Source of the DNA: Absidia repens
Lineage: Eukaryota; Mucoromycota; Mucoromycetes; Mucorales; Cunninghamellaceae
Assembly: GCA_002105175.1 (NCBI GenBank)
Contig: MCGE01000034.1
Coordinates: 314,001 to 378,000 of the forward strand
DNA length: 64,000 nucleotides
Direction of reading: 5' to 3'
Shown: positions 22,297 through 35,000 of the stretch, in pieces
How positions within the stretch are numbered: the first letter of the stretch is position 1
How the letters are laid out: each line of letters begins with the position of its first letter
Program-made: the position numbers and the translations under genes
Notes under the pieces: generated by a model
What the model saw: the letters and a program-made list of their open reading frames with translations, nothing else
Databases searched by the model: none
What the model was told of the DNA's origin: nothing

Positions 22297-22611
22297 ATCC
22301 CAGCCCCACCACCCACGGGATATTCCCTTTTCGATGGCAGATATGATAGTGGCAGTTAAGTGGCAGAGGATATCAGTGTTCGGATGGCCTTTTTTTTTCC
22401 CACTCTTGCGCGTTTGGACTAACAGAATAGCAATGATAGAAAGATCATAGTATAGCATTTAGCACGAAAAAAGGATTCTTATAGTTTAGTTTAATGATGA
22501 TCTTTTATTATATTGACTTGAAATAAAAAAAACAAAACTTGCTGTTAATATTGTTTATTATATTTATATTGACTCTCTATTTGATTATGAATATGTGTAT
22601 ATGTATATATA

Positions 22612-22642
<31 letters not shown>

Positions 22643-23018
22643 ATGTAGTGTATCAATATTTTGAATATATGAAGGCAAGAAGAAGTAAGCTTTTATTTGA
22701 ATGATTTTGAATGAACATGAAGAGAGTACTGGTTTAGATGTGGTAGAAAAAAACAAACTAACTAATCAAAACAATAAAAAATTCAGGCTGTAACAATCAA
22801 GCTGGAAATGTTGGGGGAGAGGTACAAAAAATAAGAATGATAGTCATGTATTGTACGAATATGCTAGTTTGAAAAAACGGCGTCGATCACTTGATTATAA
22901 AAAACAAAACAAACACAAAAAACATGTGAAATCCATATAAAACAATAACAACAAGGATATGTGTGAGATGATGCGTGTGGATGTATTAAATCGTAGCACC
23001 TACAACAAATAAAGAGGC

Positions 23019-23052
<34 letters not shown>

Positions 23053-23336
23053 GGAGTGACAAAAGCCCACATCATATCAACAAATAGGGTGAACCAGTCA
23101 AATATTTTATTATTCATAAGTATGTCATAAGGGCGGGAGATGATATATCAGGTTCAAAATACATAATAATAACTAAGAGGGGTTGGGGGTTGGGGGTTTG
23201 GAGGAAATATAAAGGGATAGGGTGTAATAAAATAATATGTATATGTATATAAATATAACAAAGTCAAACTACAACTACAAATAGCTAGTATAGATATAGA
23301 ACTAAACTACCAAGGGCATGTTTGATGAGACACTGT
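22297..23336. other. Spacer with GT microsatellite and long poly-T
   Basis: No gene seen. It includes AATAAA-like sites (about 22523), a (GT)n microsatellite of about 30 bp at 22613-22642 and a T31 tract at 23021-23051. The right end is the 3' region of the FYVE gene. G-rich runs lie near 23180-23200. Confidence 0.5.
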
Positions 23337-25735
23337 TCATATTTTCACCAAGGAAGCGCCCACTAGATCATAGCAGCAAGAGTCACACACACGCGACCAT
23401 TTGATTTGATTTGGGTGATTTTTGGTAAAAAGTGGTAATCGGTTGGAGCTATGTGTCTTGCAAAATATATCCCCGCAGCTAAAAAAAATAAAAATAAAAT
23501 AACAATGAGTGAAATGAACACATCTTTTTTCAAAAAAAAAAAAAAAGTACCTTCTGCAGTGATGGCGACGATTCATCCAATCAAATTCACAGTCGCATTG
23601 AACTGATGTGTTTTTGTTTTTAAATTGACACCGATCCACTTGATCATCAGGGGTCCAGCAATCTGAGGAGGAAGATGCCATGGCAGAAAACGCATGTTGT
23701 CGTTCTTCTTGTCCAAGACACAGAGTGTAGCGATGTTGTTGGATGCTCTTTTCATCAACCAAAGAAGATGATGAAGATGATTGTTGGATCTAGAAAAAAA
23801 AAAAAAAGATCGGTTGTATATAAAATAGATGCATAAGGTAGAGAGAGAGAGAGAGAGAGAGAGATTGAGTTAGAGCCTATTTTTTTTTGTTTGTTTTCTA
23901 ATTCTTTGTTCACAATTTTTTTTTGTTTTAAAATTACCAAATCGGGTTCCACGGTGATCACATAGCCAGTGATAGTCATTGTTGTAATAGATCCATCGGC
24001 ATCTTTTTCATAGTGTTCCAAATGACCATGGTTCAAGTCTGTAAACCACCGACCAAGGGTCAACCGTACCATTTCTGTCCACTGTTCTAGGTCTGACAAT
24101 ACTGATGATGGTGCTGTTGGTGATTGTGGTGGTAGCACGAAGGATGACTGCTGCTGGACCATTTTTGTTGTCGTATCATTAGAAGAATCTTGAAGATGCA
24201 AAGACATATCTGATAATGAGGATGAGGATAAAGACGATGAGGAAGAGGATGACGACGAGGTACATTGTGCTGCATCGGACGTATCTTCAGACATCAAGGA
24301 TACTGGTGGAATTTCAAAGTCGGTCTGTTGATGATTCTCCTCCTCCTTGGTGTATGCTTCTGATGTTTCTGTGGCCGTAGAATCCAAAAGCGCATGTAGT
24401 TGTTCAAAAGAGCCCATGGCTTGTTGTTGTTGCTGTTGTTGGTGCACTTGATCACCATCACCACATCTGGCAACATCATCATTGGTCAGCAATGGCAAAG
24501 GAGATGGTTGAAGTCGAAGTAGACCAGGTTCATTCAATATGTTGTGTGTTTCATCGGAGTAGCCATCACCATTACCATCATCAAGTGGTTTGAGATAATC
24601 CGATTCCAGTAACTGACCTGCCTGGTGCTTGATATCAATGGGCGTTGACGGACGAGATTCATCTGCTGTGGTAGGCGATGGGTTCGACGATGAGGATGAG
24701 GTGGTGTCCATACTGGCTTCATTCAATGAAGAGGAAGAAGAGGGCGAGTGTGTAAAATCCTTGTCCAAAACCGGGGTGTCAGGTGATGATAATTGTTTTC
24801 GAGTCTTTTTTGCTCTCGGTGCCACCATCCGTTTGTTGTTGCTGCTGCTGCTGCTGCCGCTGCTGAACCGATGAGTAGTACTGTGATCCGTGGCCCCAGT
24901 GACGGTCCCTTTGTTGTTGCTGTTGTAGAAGGAGGACCGCTTTTCCATAACTAGCTTCTTTGTTGATGGTCTTGAATTATCCATTGTTGCATTTCCAGGG
25001 TTGGGTAATGATAAACGTCGTCGCTGGTCCATCCTCGCCATACCATCAATATAAGAAACGGTGTTCTTGCTTCTGCTATTGTCCACCAAGGCCACCGAGG
25101 AGGAAGATAAGCCGAATGATTGTCCATGCTTGCTAAGTTTTTCATAAACAAGACTATTTCTTGAGGAGGATCGCCGTTCAAGACCATGTTTTGGCGTTGT
25201 AGTGGTGGTTGCAACGCCACCAGCACCCGTAGTAGTGGCAATAGCAGTGGCAGTAGGAGTAGTTGTGGTAGTCTCAGGAGGAGGAAGACCAAACTTGGGA
25301 ACACCCATACCAGCAGGAGGAGTGATCACTGATTTCTTTGGAGGAGGAGGATGACAAATTGAGCATTTGGATGGGCGCATGAAGCCCGCTGAATCCAACC
25401 AAGACGGATGACGAAGATGAGATTGAGAGGGTCGTATGGCTTGTTGTTGGTGCTTGTTTTCCTGATCATTTTGTTGTTGATGATGGTGATGATGGTGATG
25501 GTGCTGGGGTAGTGCTGTAGATGCCGATGGAGCCAAAGAAGAGCGAGGAGATATATCAGCCAAGGATCGACGACGCACCAAGGTAGAAGAAGAAGATGAC
25601 GATACTCCATTTGGACGAGGTAAAGGGGAGAGCGATGCAATACTTGTTCGACGTTGATGAAGAAGAAGAGGATCGTTTTGGGGCTGGATAGTTTGATGCC
25701 GAAGATGATTGGATCGCCGAGAATGTTGAGCTCTG

Positions 25736-25767
<32 letters not shown>

Positions 25768-26836
25768 TTGTTGTTTCACATGGTATTGTTGTTGATTGTC
25801 CATTGTTGCGACAGCATCATCTCCGTCGGAGCCAGAATCTGATGTAACTGTGCCAGCCGGATGTGCACCGAGAGGGGTCTTCTTTGCGTTTTGTAATTTC
25901 GTTGGTGAAGGTGGCGATGCGAGTGTTTCAGTTTTGTTTTGTTTGGCAATACCAGCAGCAGATGGTGGTGATGATAGGCGACGGTGCTGAGGAAGAGCTA
26001 GTTGGGGTGATGAAGAAGAAGAAGTACCACCACGAGATAGACGACGTTGCTGCTGTTTTTGTTTTTGTTTTTGTGCTGATGCTGGTACTGCCGATGATAC
26101 TGTTGCTGCTGATGCTGTTGGTACCGTTGGGTTCAAAACAGATCCATGCTTGTTGCTGCTTTGAGAAGAACCTGTCTCATCATCTTTTCCAGTGGTAGCA
26201 TGATAGGAATGTGGTCGTGGAGAGGTTTTCATCAAAGACGAGCGACGGATTGGTGCCTGCTGATTTTGGCGGGCTGATGTAGAGTCTCCAGGATCGGTCG
26301 AGCACGGTTGTTGTTGTTGCTGTGGTTGTCGCTGCTGCTGCCGTTTTTGACGAAGTAGTCCATTGCTTTTGTTGTTTGTTGTAACAGAGGCTGATGGTGG
26401 ACTGGTTTTAATGCTACTGAGTTGTCGCTGGCGATTGTTGACTTTCTTCAGTGACGAATCAGAGGTATCATTTTTGTCGTTTATTTTTTTGGATAAAGAA
26501 GGCATTACTTTGGCAAGAGATCGTCTGTATGAATAACTTGGTGTACGGGTCTGATAAGTGTTGTTTGTTTGACTAAAAGAAGGAAATAAAACAATCGATT
26601 AGGATCATCCTTTTTTTTTTTTTGTTAGTCTTTTATTCTTACCATGATTTGCTTGCTACCGGTTTTATATTGCCGTTCGTCATTAGTGGTAATTGAGTTG
26701 CCAAAGAGGAGCTGTCAGTGGTGGTTAAAGCGCTGCGGGATAATGTAGGAATTCGTCCAAAATCCATACTAGTGGATATAGGAATAATTGTGGTAGGACA
26801 AGACATGGTTGAATATGTATCAGTGTGAACCGCCAT
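23337..26836 (-). CDS. Large disordered protein with C-terminal FYVE zinc finger
   Basis: Four exons: 26836..26643, 26572..23938, 23789..23551, 23478..23337; phases close to 1069 aa. The last 80 residues are a FYVE domain: WTPDDQVDRCQ (WxxD), C-D-C-x-FDWMNRRHHCRSCGD (RRHHCR) and WSRVCDSC (RVC), with eight Cys/His ligands. FYVE domains bind PI3P on endosomal and vacuolar membranes. The remaining 980 residues are mostly low-complexity Ser/Thr/Gln with poly-Q (from CTG repeats at about 25735-25775) and poly-His. Short conserved-looking islands occur, such as RRRSLADISPRS and SLPNPG. A helical block (DLEQWTEMVRLTLGRWFTDL) precedes the FYVE exon. Most like fungal PI3P effectors such as Pib2, but without a C-terminal tail beyond the FYVE domain. 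The exact orthology is not established. Confidence 0.85.
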
Positions 26837-27587
26837 AAAGAAGAAGGATGATGTAATGTAAAATAAAATAAACAACAAAAAATAAGTAAGGGGTGGGGTA
26901 TAAAGTAAAAAAGAAAGTGAAAGAAAGAGTAAAAAAGAAAAAAATAAAGAGCGACGTTTTAAAATAGAAATGCAGGTAAAAATAATGCAGCACTCTAATT
27001 GGCTGAGAAGAAAAAGGGAAGTAAGGAGCTTGATCTTAGGTGTATGATATGATGTGTTTGGTAAATGTAGAATACAAATACTTGAACCAATTATAATTAC
27101 TATGCTCACCCCCTTATTGTAAATAAAATATCTTTCTACAGGAATAAGAATGCCCCCACCCCCAAAAGAAAATTCTGAAAGCACATGACGTAGACAGTTA
27201 AAAAGTCTAACTTGTCTCCTTTTTTTTCTTTCTTTCTCCCATATATTCCCACAAGTCATCAAGTCACGACATGACAATCGACTCTTTGCATCGCCATAGT
27301 TCAGTATTTATACATATTGAAAAAGTGGACACTCATCATATGAGTCCTCTTGGCTCATAACTCGCGCGTTTTTGACTTGGTTTGAGATTGAAAAGGCTTC
27401 ACATGTGGGTAAAAGGCACTACTTTTGGATAAGGTATTGAAGTTTACATGTCATTTCATTGAACAAGACTAACAAACCCTACTATTTTGTATCGTAGCAG
27501 AAACTTGGACGACTCACAGGAACCCGTCACTCACTAGAAGTAAAGCATGTATTTGATATCCCATCGACACAGGCAGGCAGTGAGACA
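26837..27587. other. Spacer upstream of the FYVE gene
   Basis: Holds the FYVE gene promoter and 5' UTR. Pyrimidine-rich on the minus strand near the start codon. No gene seen. Confidence 0.45.
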
Positions 27588-28092
27588 ATGGAATATATTT
27601 TATACTTGTATAGAATAGTTAGGGAAATCAATTGTTTACTAGGTGAACGGCATTATTTAGATATGGGAGCTGATGAACAGCCCTCTTTCAGCCATGGAAT
27701 AACTGACAACTTTATCGACCAACGGACAGAAAAGGCGCGTGGGCGTGCACTTTTGAGATGCCCAAAAAACAACCAAATAGAATCGATCAATGTAAGTAAT
27801 GCAAATATGGAATGAATGCATTGATGTTGTTTATGTTTACTAATTCATATGTTTATGATAGATGAAACCAAACAGGCCTTTGTGGCTCCCGTTGACATCA
27901 TTTGATTGGAATGAAACAGATCCTTCAACATCTCTTTGCAAAGCTTTGACACGGCATGTGTTGTTGTTTGGAACGTGGAGGGAGGACAAATCAAGCCTAC
28001 TGACTGCATATGACAACGATGCCTATGTAATTGGCTTCATGCATAGACCTGCAGTGTGTGGGCGCAAATCATTCGGTATTACAACTCTTTAA
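27588..28092 (+). CDS. Hypothetical two-exon protein
   Basis: Exons 27588..27791 and 27862..28092 join in phase 0 across a 70-bp intron with a consensus GTAAGT donor and GATAG acceptor, giving 144 aa. No family, signal peptide or membrane segment is recognised. The second exon is rich in Trp and Leu (RPLWLPLTSFDWNETDPS). A second GTAAGT lies just after the stop (28099), followed by a CTGTAG (about 28165), so another 3' exon in an alternative frame is possible. Support is only the open frame and the good splice sites. It could be a relic. Confidence 0.35.
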
Positions 28093-28959
28093 TCTAAGGT
28101 AAGTAATATGGCTACATGATTGGTTTAAATGAAGGCTGGCAAACTAACGTAAAAAATTCTCCCCTGTAGGCTCTGAAATAAACCATCATATTGCGTCGGC
28201 GTTGGATTTGGAATGGCTGTAGAATAGACTTATTTAGGAAGAATATACATGTAGCTTAGTTTTACTTTTATTTTGATGATAGTGTAAATAAAAAACAATC
28301 CAAATCTTATTATTTTTATATTCAACATTTTGGGATTGTGCCTTGTGTGTTTTGATGTGTTTTTGACTGTGATGATGATAGCAGGACTATGTTTTCGTTG
28401 TGACAGGGATGGGATTTTCATTAAAACTACATATTATGGAACCGTATTATAAATATATATGTTATGTTATACTATTGAAAGAATGATGTAGCCAATAAAA
28501 GGTTGACAACAAAGTACTGTACAGTACAGTACAGTAATAGAAAATCCATACAATAAAATTTGCTTGTCCACGTTAGTCTTAATGTATGCCGCCAAATTAA
28601 ATGACAGTTGCCAATATGGTAATTCGACATTGATTGCCAATACATTTTTGCCCAATATGTTTTTATTGCGATGCTTATGATATATTTTTTATATGGAGAC
28701 TGTATTGTACACTATTTTTGAAGTAAAGGGGTAACATCTACTTATCGCCCTTGATGAACGTGATCCTTTTAATTTGACATTCAGTTATCAACTTAATACA
28801 TCGCCTGCTAAAACCAGAACCTTTTATTCATTTTTACCTTTTTTTTTCCAACTCTTTAATCCTTTACATTTTTTATACACTATTGTGTCATAACTCTATT
28901 GTGGTCTTAGTATTCAATTTATCAGATATAGGATAACTAAAGTCTGTAGTCTAATCAGA
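28093..28959. other. Spacer with short palindromic ACAGT repeat
   Basis: No gene. AATAAA-like site at about 28287. A palindromic tandem run (AGTACTGTACAGTACAGT, about 28513-28536) stands out from the surrounding AT-rich DNA. Confidence 0.45.
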
Positions 28960-30200
28960 TCGGGTAAGCTATTCTATGGTGAATTACAAACTATTTTATA
29001 GTGTAGGGGTGTAAGCTAGGCGAGACCAAATTGCTCTAAGGTGAATTCAAAGTCCTTGATAGAAGAGAAGCACCATGTCGCCAATGTTGAATGATGGTGA
29101 TTGCTTTAAAAGGAAGGCAAAGCCACGATGCTGCGATATTGACTGCTGTAAAAGGAAGAGGGAGTCACTACGCCGCTGTTATTGAACGGTAACGACTGCT
29201 GTATTGAAGAGAGAATTGAAACGTTCGTCAGATTGTATAGCGTTGATAGTTGTAAAATGAGAAACTACAAAAGTGGATACCCAAAAATCTTACAAACGAT
29301 GGAAAAATTTTAAATCCCGCCCACGTGGATATTTTTTTTCTCCCATTATAATTTTTTTTCCCTCTTCCTTTTTTATTCTTCATCATTCAACTCCTATGAA
29401 AATAGATTGGACTTAGGTTAGTGTCAGGACTAGTTTAGAAGGGGGTTCAGCTTAGGGATTACAAGATGCATGGGGAAACCCTTTCATTTTGGTTCTAGGA
29501 TCTGATTACACCGTTAGTTGGCTTCTTAAAAGTCTTCATTAGCTTAGTTTAGTCTTAGCAATCGTTTATTATATCTGAATAAAATATATATATTTTTATT
29601 TGCTTCAATGAGCAATGTCCCATTAGACTCTATTATGTCTTGTGCAATAGATTCCATTTTTGTTTTGATCAATGTTGCCCGTTGTTGTGAGTCAATATTA
29701 GATATGCCTTTAGTCATTCCTACGACTTGCCTAGTATACTAGTTCACTGTATACAACTATTTATTTATATTACGTTGACATTCTTTGATCTCACATTAGT
29801 CTCCCTCATGCTCCCTCCAATAGATCCTCCTTACTGGATCTGCTGAATCTCTCACCTTTAGCTGTAATGTCTACCCATATGCTTCAATAAAATATGTCCT
29901 TTTATTAACCATATTCTGACTCATCGTATATTAATCAATGTCGTTATTGTAATTGCATTCTGAGCGTCCTACCAATACATGTTCTCTCATTCACCCTCTT
30001 TCCACTCCCCTTGCCCCAATAACTGGTTGGCAGTTTTAGATCACTTAATATCAAATCTAGCTATATCCTTGCTCTATCAATTCATATAAATATTATAGAT
30101 TGTACCCTCAGCGTAATCTCCGCTAGACTTGTACATATTATATATATCCAGTTCATTACTTTCTTATTGCATGCCGTATAATAATAGTAGTAATAATAAA
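28960..30200 (+). repeat. Dispersed ~1.1-kb repeat, copy B
   Basis: Same block order as the copy near 13 kb. The GC-rich box is CCCGCCCACGTGG (about 29314), followed by the T-rich stretch, CATTCAACTCCTATG, a TTAGGTTAGTGTCAGGACTAG box (split here by mismatches), and CAAGATGCATGGGGAAACCC at about 29462. Then come TTAGTTGGCTTCTTAAAAGT, a GAATAAAATATATA signal near 29576, CAATAAAATATGTCC near 29886, TTTTAGATCACTTA and TATATCCAGTTCATTA near the end. Upstream DNA back to about 28960 contains TATTCTATGGTGAA and GACTGCTGTAAAAGGAAG motifs also found upstream of other copies, so the element may begin earlier than the GC box. No coding frame. Confidence 0.8.
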
Positions 30201-30670
30201 GACGCCCAAACGGAAGCTAGCTGGGTCCAATTACAACAATTAAAATTTACCATTACGTTTTCGCTGAACTATACCAAAGTGGTGAAAAGAAAAAGGAGCG
30301 GCAATTTGCAGATAATTACCGCAGTATAAAAAAAGGAAGGCTTAGTATTAGTTATTATTTGCCTATAGCAACTATACCCTTTGTTTCTTTGGCGTTGTCG
30401 ACATTTGCCAAAAAAATTAGGAAGGTCTTCTGAATGGTCTTGCGAGAATTTCGGCTAAATATTTATGAGTGGTGGTAAAATCAATTAGATGTCTGGTAAA
30501 ATCTTTATGCAGAATTTAGATGTGTCCGAGACAAGACACTCGAAAATTATTCTACGAGGTCAATAATATCATCCATTTATCTTCTAGAAAAATAGTTATT
30601 ACCAAACAAAAAAAACCAGCAATTGTGGTCGGTTTTCTTTCTTTTTTCACAAACAAACAAACAAAACATT

Positions 30671-31222
30671 ATGGCGCAAACGAAGCACGATCCCAATTGC
30701 ATTACCCGACCCAATCAAGCCTATACAAGACAACAAGCATACGATTCGGACACAAACACCTTGCACAGCAGTGAATGTTCCCCAACCAATATGTCGTCTG
30801 CCGCTACTTTATCGAGCAAAGACGAGAAATCACTCGATAAAAAGTCTGCTGCCACTTTCTCTTCTTCTTCGGCGTCCTCTGGCTGGCTATACAAACGTCA
30901 AAAAAATAATCAGCGTAATCGTGCTATGCTGGGATGTATTGGTCTAATTGTTTTCATGGTATTATTGGGAACGGTTGTCCTATGGGTAGGAAGTGCATTT
31001 ATTTTGCCACAAAATAAATACTCCACCACTCTGTCACAAGTACCGCTCTCTTCCTCTTATTCATTTAATCATCATCGTGCCATTTCTTCCCACCACACAA
31101 TCAAGTCCACAAAAACATCCGCCCCCACTAATGCCACTACAAAAAAACCAAAAGCCACGTCTGTCAAACCGCATCACCAAAAATATCAGGATGATGATGA
31201 TTATGACGATGACGATGAATGA
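30671..31222 (+). CDS. Single-pass membrane protein of unknown function
   Basis: Intronless, 183 aa. A Ser-rich N-terminal region of about 95 residues ends in a basic patch (KRQKNNQRNR). One strong membrane helix follows (AMLGCIGLIVFMVLLGTVVL, residues about 98-120). Then comes a Ser/Thr/Lys/His-rich tail ending in an acidic run of Asp and Glu. The positive-inside rule suggests a cytosolic N-terminus. No signal peptide and no known domain. The Ser/Thr-rich outer part could be O-mannosylated (inference). A poly(A)-like AATAAA occurs at about 31241. Confidence 0.65.
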   Translation: MAQTKHDPNCITRPNQAYTRQQAYDSDTNTLHSSECSPTNMSSAATLSSKDEKSLDKKSAATFSSSSASSGWLYKRQKNNQRNRAMLGCIGLIVFMVLLGTVVLWVGSAFILPQNKYSTTLSQVPLSSSYSFNHHRAISSHHTIKSTKTSAPTNATTKKPKATSVKPHHQKYQDDDDYDDDDE

Positions 31223-32025
31223 CTAATTTATACATATAAATCAATAAACAGCTAGTTGATATATCTTTTTTATTTCTGCAATGTGATAAGACTTGACTAA
31301 AATAACTAATAATTTATTACTATATATACCATGCTACAGAATATCTAACGAAGCGTAAACTAAGGGAGTAAGAAAATTGGGGAGGGGTTCAAATAGGGAG
31401 TGTGCATTCATGCATACGCGGATGTTGTTTCCAGACTTTTACTACCAGCTATCGCTCTGTCCCACAATATATGCCTAAGGGATAATTGCCATGAACCCAT
31501 GAGATCGTTTCAGTTGATCCAAATTAGAGAACCCTCCCCGCAGAAGCAGCCACCACCATTACAGATACAGTTGCCAATGCAGTATATTTCTGCTGTCGTT
31601 TTCCATCAGTGATTTGTTTTCTAGCGTTCCAATAATTGCTATAAAAGATATAAAAAGATCAATGCACCCGCTATACTATCAATGTCAATAGCACTCCACA
31701 CTGTCCAAGTACAGAAGCACTACTAAGCGTTAGAGGTTGTTAGCCTTTTCACAGCAAGTTTCAGCATGATCAGGGGGTTGTTTTTTTATTTATTTTATTT
31801 ATTTTTAAAAGCAGTATAATTATGTGTGTACAGATTTTTATTGTTTGACATGGTGGAGAAATAACGAAAGAAGTGAAAGCAAAAGTTTTGCCCTTAAGAA
31901 AGCACGGGCCTTTTAATCTCCGTCGTTGAGATAAAAAAAAATACCAATTTTCTCTTCCGTTGTTCCTTTTCTTCTCGTTTTTATTTATTATATCAATATA
32001 TATTATTTATTTTATTCTCAAAGCG
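31223..32025. other. Spacer upstream of Sip3/Lam1
   Basis: No gene seen. It carries the membrane-protein 3' UTR and, in its last 150 bp, a T-rich promoter-like stretch before the Sip3/Lam1 start. Confidence 0.45.
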
Positions 32026-32064
32026 ATGGTCCATAATGACATTAGCATATTCCACTCAATCTAA
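32026..32064 (+). promoter_or_regulatory. Overlapping upstream ORF at Sip3/Lam1 start
   Basis: The ATG at 32026 (context AAGCGATGG) opens a 12-codon frame that ends at 32064, overlapping the main start (ATG at 32036) out of frame. Unless transcription starts between the two, the main protein must be made by leaky scanning or reinitiation. Confidence 0.5.
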
Positions 32065-35000
32065 TATCATTACCTTACACGATGCAATTACCGATTCACC
32101 TGTATACAGAGCATCCACCCTTCATTTTGACAAACAACTGGATGTGTTTTCTCAATGGATCAACGATCTCGCTCGACAAACAAAAGCATATGCTGAAAAA
32201 CTAAAGCGTAAGAAACAATATTGCAGCATTTACTGTCTTATATTACTCATATTAACATATTTTCATTTATTTTATCAGAACTCAATACAGAAACGATTGC
32301 TCTGGCGGCTAAGCTCAACCCCACTAATATGGTGAATTATCAACTTTTAGGTAACACAAATTGATGAAGGCAATCAAAATACCACGACACCACATGAGTA
32401 CATAGCGTGAATAGTATGCCCTAAATAATGTCCCTCTTATTAGATTCCAAAATCGCTGATATAGCTGCTAACAATTTTGGGGATGCACTGAAAACAAACC
32501 TGACCTTCAAAATGAAAACAGTAAGATAGAAAAATCGGTAGTGCGGCGGTGATATCGGGCGGCAGATTATCCGAAAGCTTTTGTCTGACACAAAAAAAGA
32601 ATCTCATTAACACGATTGATTTCCTTATAGGTGTCCGACCTCGAGGGCAAATTTACTGGACCTATTGAAAAATTTGTTGATGAACATATTCGTGCCTTCA
32701 AGGTAAGTAACAAGGAAACACTTACACATTGTAGTTGTGCGGTTTTACTGATGATAGACAATTTTTTTTCTTGGTTAGAAATTCCGGGAACAACATAAAC
32801 ATGCATTGACGGAATACGAAAGTGCTTTAGCAAACTATGCGACCCTTAGTAATACTAGAAAAGACTCTGCTGCGACTATCAACACTACCACCCAACAACT
32901 ACATCAAGCAAGGAAAAAATACATTGAAATGTCAAGTGAACATATCACCCGCATTGCCAAGCTTCGACATGATTTAGAACATACTTTGGTGGAACAATAT
33001 TCAACAACAATATCGTCTAGAAAGGACTTTTACAACGATGCTCAGGTCTGGAAACAACTGAACTCAATGCTCTTCTCCTGGGCGGATTGGCTAGCAGAAG
33101 TAAGTCTATAAAAAAATAATTGGCGAGAGGGGATGTTTATATTTATTTCACTAACTCACTCTTCTTCTCGACACATCAAAGGATAAACGAACATACCAAG
33201 TAGAAACACGTAAACAACAACTTGCTCAGCAAACCTTGGAAAAGGAATATTTGGATGACTTGCAACTCAAACATGGGACAGCAACTAAAATCAGGACTAA
33301 ACTTTTGAGTCACTCTACCAAATCGGGGTACTTAATGACAAGATTAACGAACGACACATCATCACCTTGGAAGCGACAATGGTTTTTTATACATGGCGGT
33401 TATTTTGGCTCTTGTAAGGTGACCGACCCTGAAGTAAGCCCTAGTATCACTCTGGACGACTGTGTCCCTCTGCAATTCTGTCAAATCAAATTGCTGGATT
33501 CTTCCGATCGACGATTTTGTTTCGAACTGAATTCAAATCAACATCCTCAAAAGTAAGTGGTGAATGGTGTTACAAAATAAAAAAAAAATGTTATTGACAG
33601 ATCCTCTTTTTTGAAAACAGGGCATTCTTTATACTGCAAGCGGAAAGTGAACAGGATTTGCAAGATTGGGCATCAGCATTAACAGCAAAATCGCCAAACC
33701 CAACGTCACCAAGTTTTGACACAGCCACCCGAAACCATCCTTCTTCTATCATGATTGGCAAGACTTACGATCCAAACAACGATCTTTCACAACCCCGCTC
33801 TCCAGCATCATTGATCAGCAAGTCTAAGTCAACCACCGTGGTATCAACACCAACTGATATTCCTGTCACTCTTAGCACCAATTCAGATCTTTCCATCTCC
33901 AGCAGTTCGCCAGGAAGTACTATGTTTTCGAATTTATCGGGATCTCCTCCTCCTCTTTCTGCATCATCATTATCGCCTGTGGCGTTTAAAATGACATATT
34001 CTTCATTGGATCGACAAAATGATATTTCAACAGCTCCTTCAATGACTCCTTTACTGCTAGAAGAAATCACTCACGGATCACATCAGGAAACTGTATTGAA
34101 CGACAACAAAACTAAACTATGGGGTACACCACGGACTATTCTTCCTTCTCCAGGTTCAACACAGCGACTTACTGTCAAACATGGCGAAAGCTACAAGTCA
34201 ATGCATGGGAAAATTGTTTGGCCAATCAACCTAGACTCTCATCAACAATCACATGTAGTACCTGATCTTCCTGGCTATACAAGCCATCTCAAAGACAAAA
34301 CTCAAAACCTGCGAAGGTTATTTAATGGTGTCTCTCCTCAAGAAGCCGTTCTGGATGGTAAGAGCGAATATATACTTGTGCGGCATAGAGAGAACTGACT
34401 GACCTGATGATGATTTCACTTTTGAACTTTCTGTAGTTTTAACTGTATCATTCCTCAAGAAACAAGATGACATGGCAACTTCTGATTACCAAGACAGCAT
34501 CAAGGATATCAAAACGCCATCCAAACTAGGCAACTATTACTGGGGATCGGTCTATGTGACGCAAGATACCTTCTGGTTTTACAGCAACCTCTCATGTAGT
34601 TGCATCACCACCGTAAGTTTTTTATTTTATTTTTATTTTTATTTTTAGAAAAGGAAGCATATGAAAGAGGCCCATTAAAACTGATCAAGCTCACTGTTTT
34701 CCTTTTATTTTCATTAGATTGCACTGAAGCTGAAGAACATTGAAGATATTCAAGTAGCCCAAGATACACACCTCGTTATTCATATGATCGATAACGGAGG
34801 CGACGATACCGCGCCATCTCCTCTGGTATTTTCTGTCATTTTGGACGATACAGAAACGATTGTTGATAAATTGCGCTTCTTGATATACAATGCCAAGCTC
34901 GCCGACCCAATGCAACTTCGTAATGTTTACCGGAAGGTCGCCGCCATGTCATCAACTCAATCGCCATCACGCTCGCCTTCCATATCAACCCTCGACAGTT

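Noticed and set aside
24629..26198. Several plus-strand open frames inside the FYVE gene
   Set aside because: They are antisense to Ser/Gln/Ala trinucleotide-repeat coding DNA and have no motif of their own.
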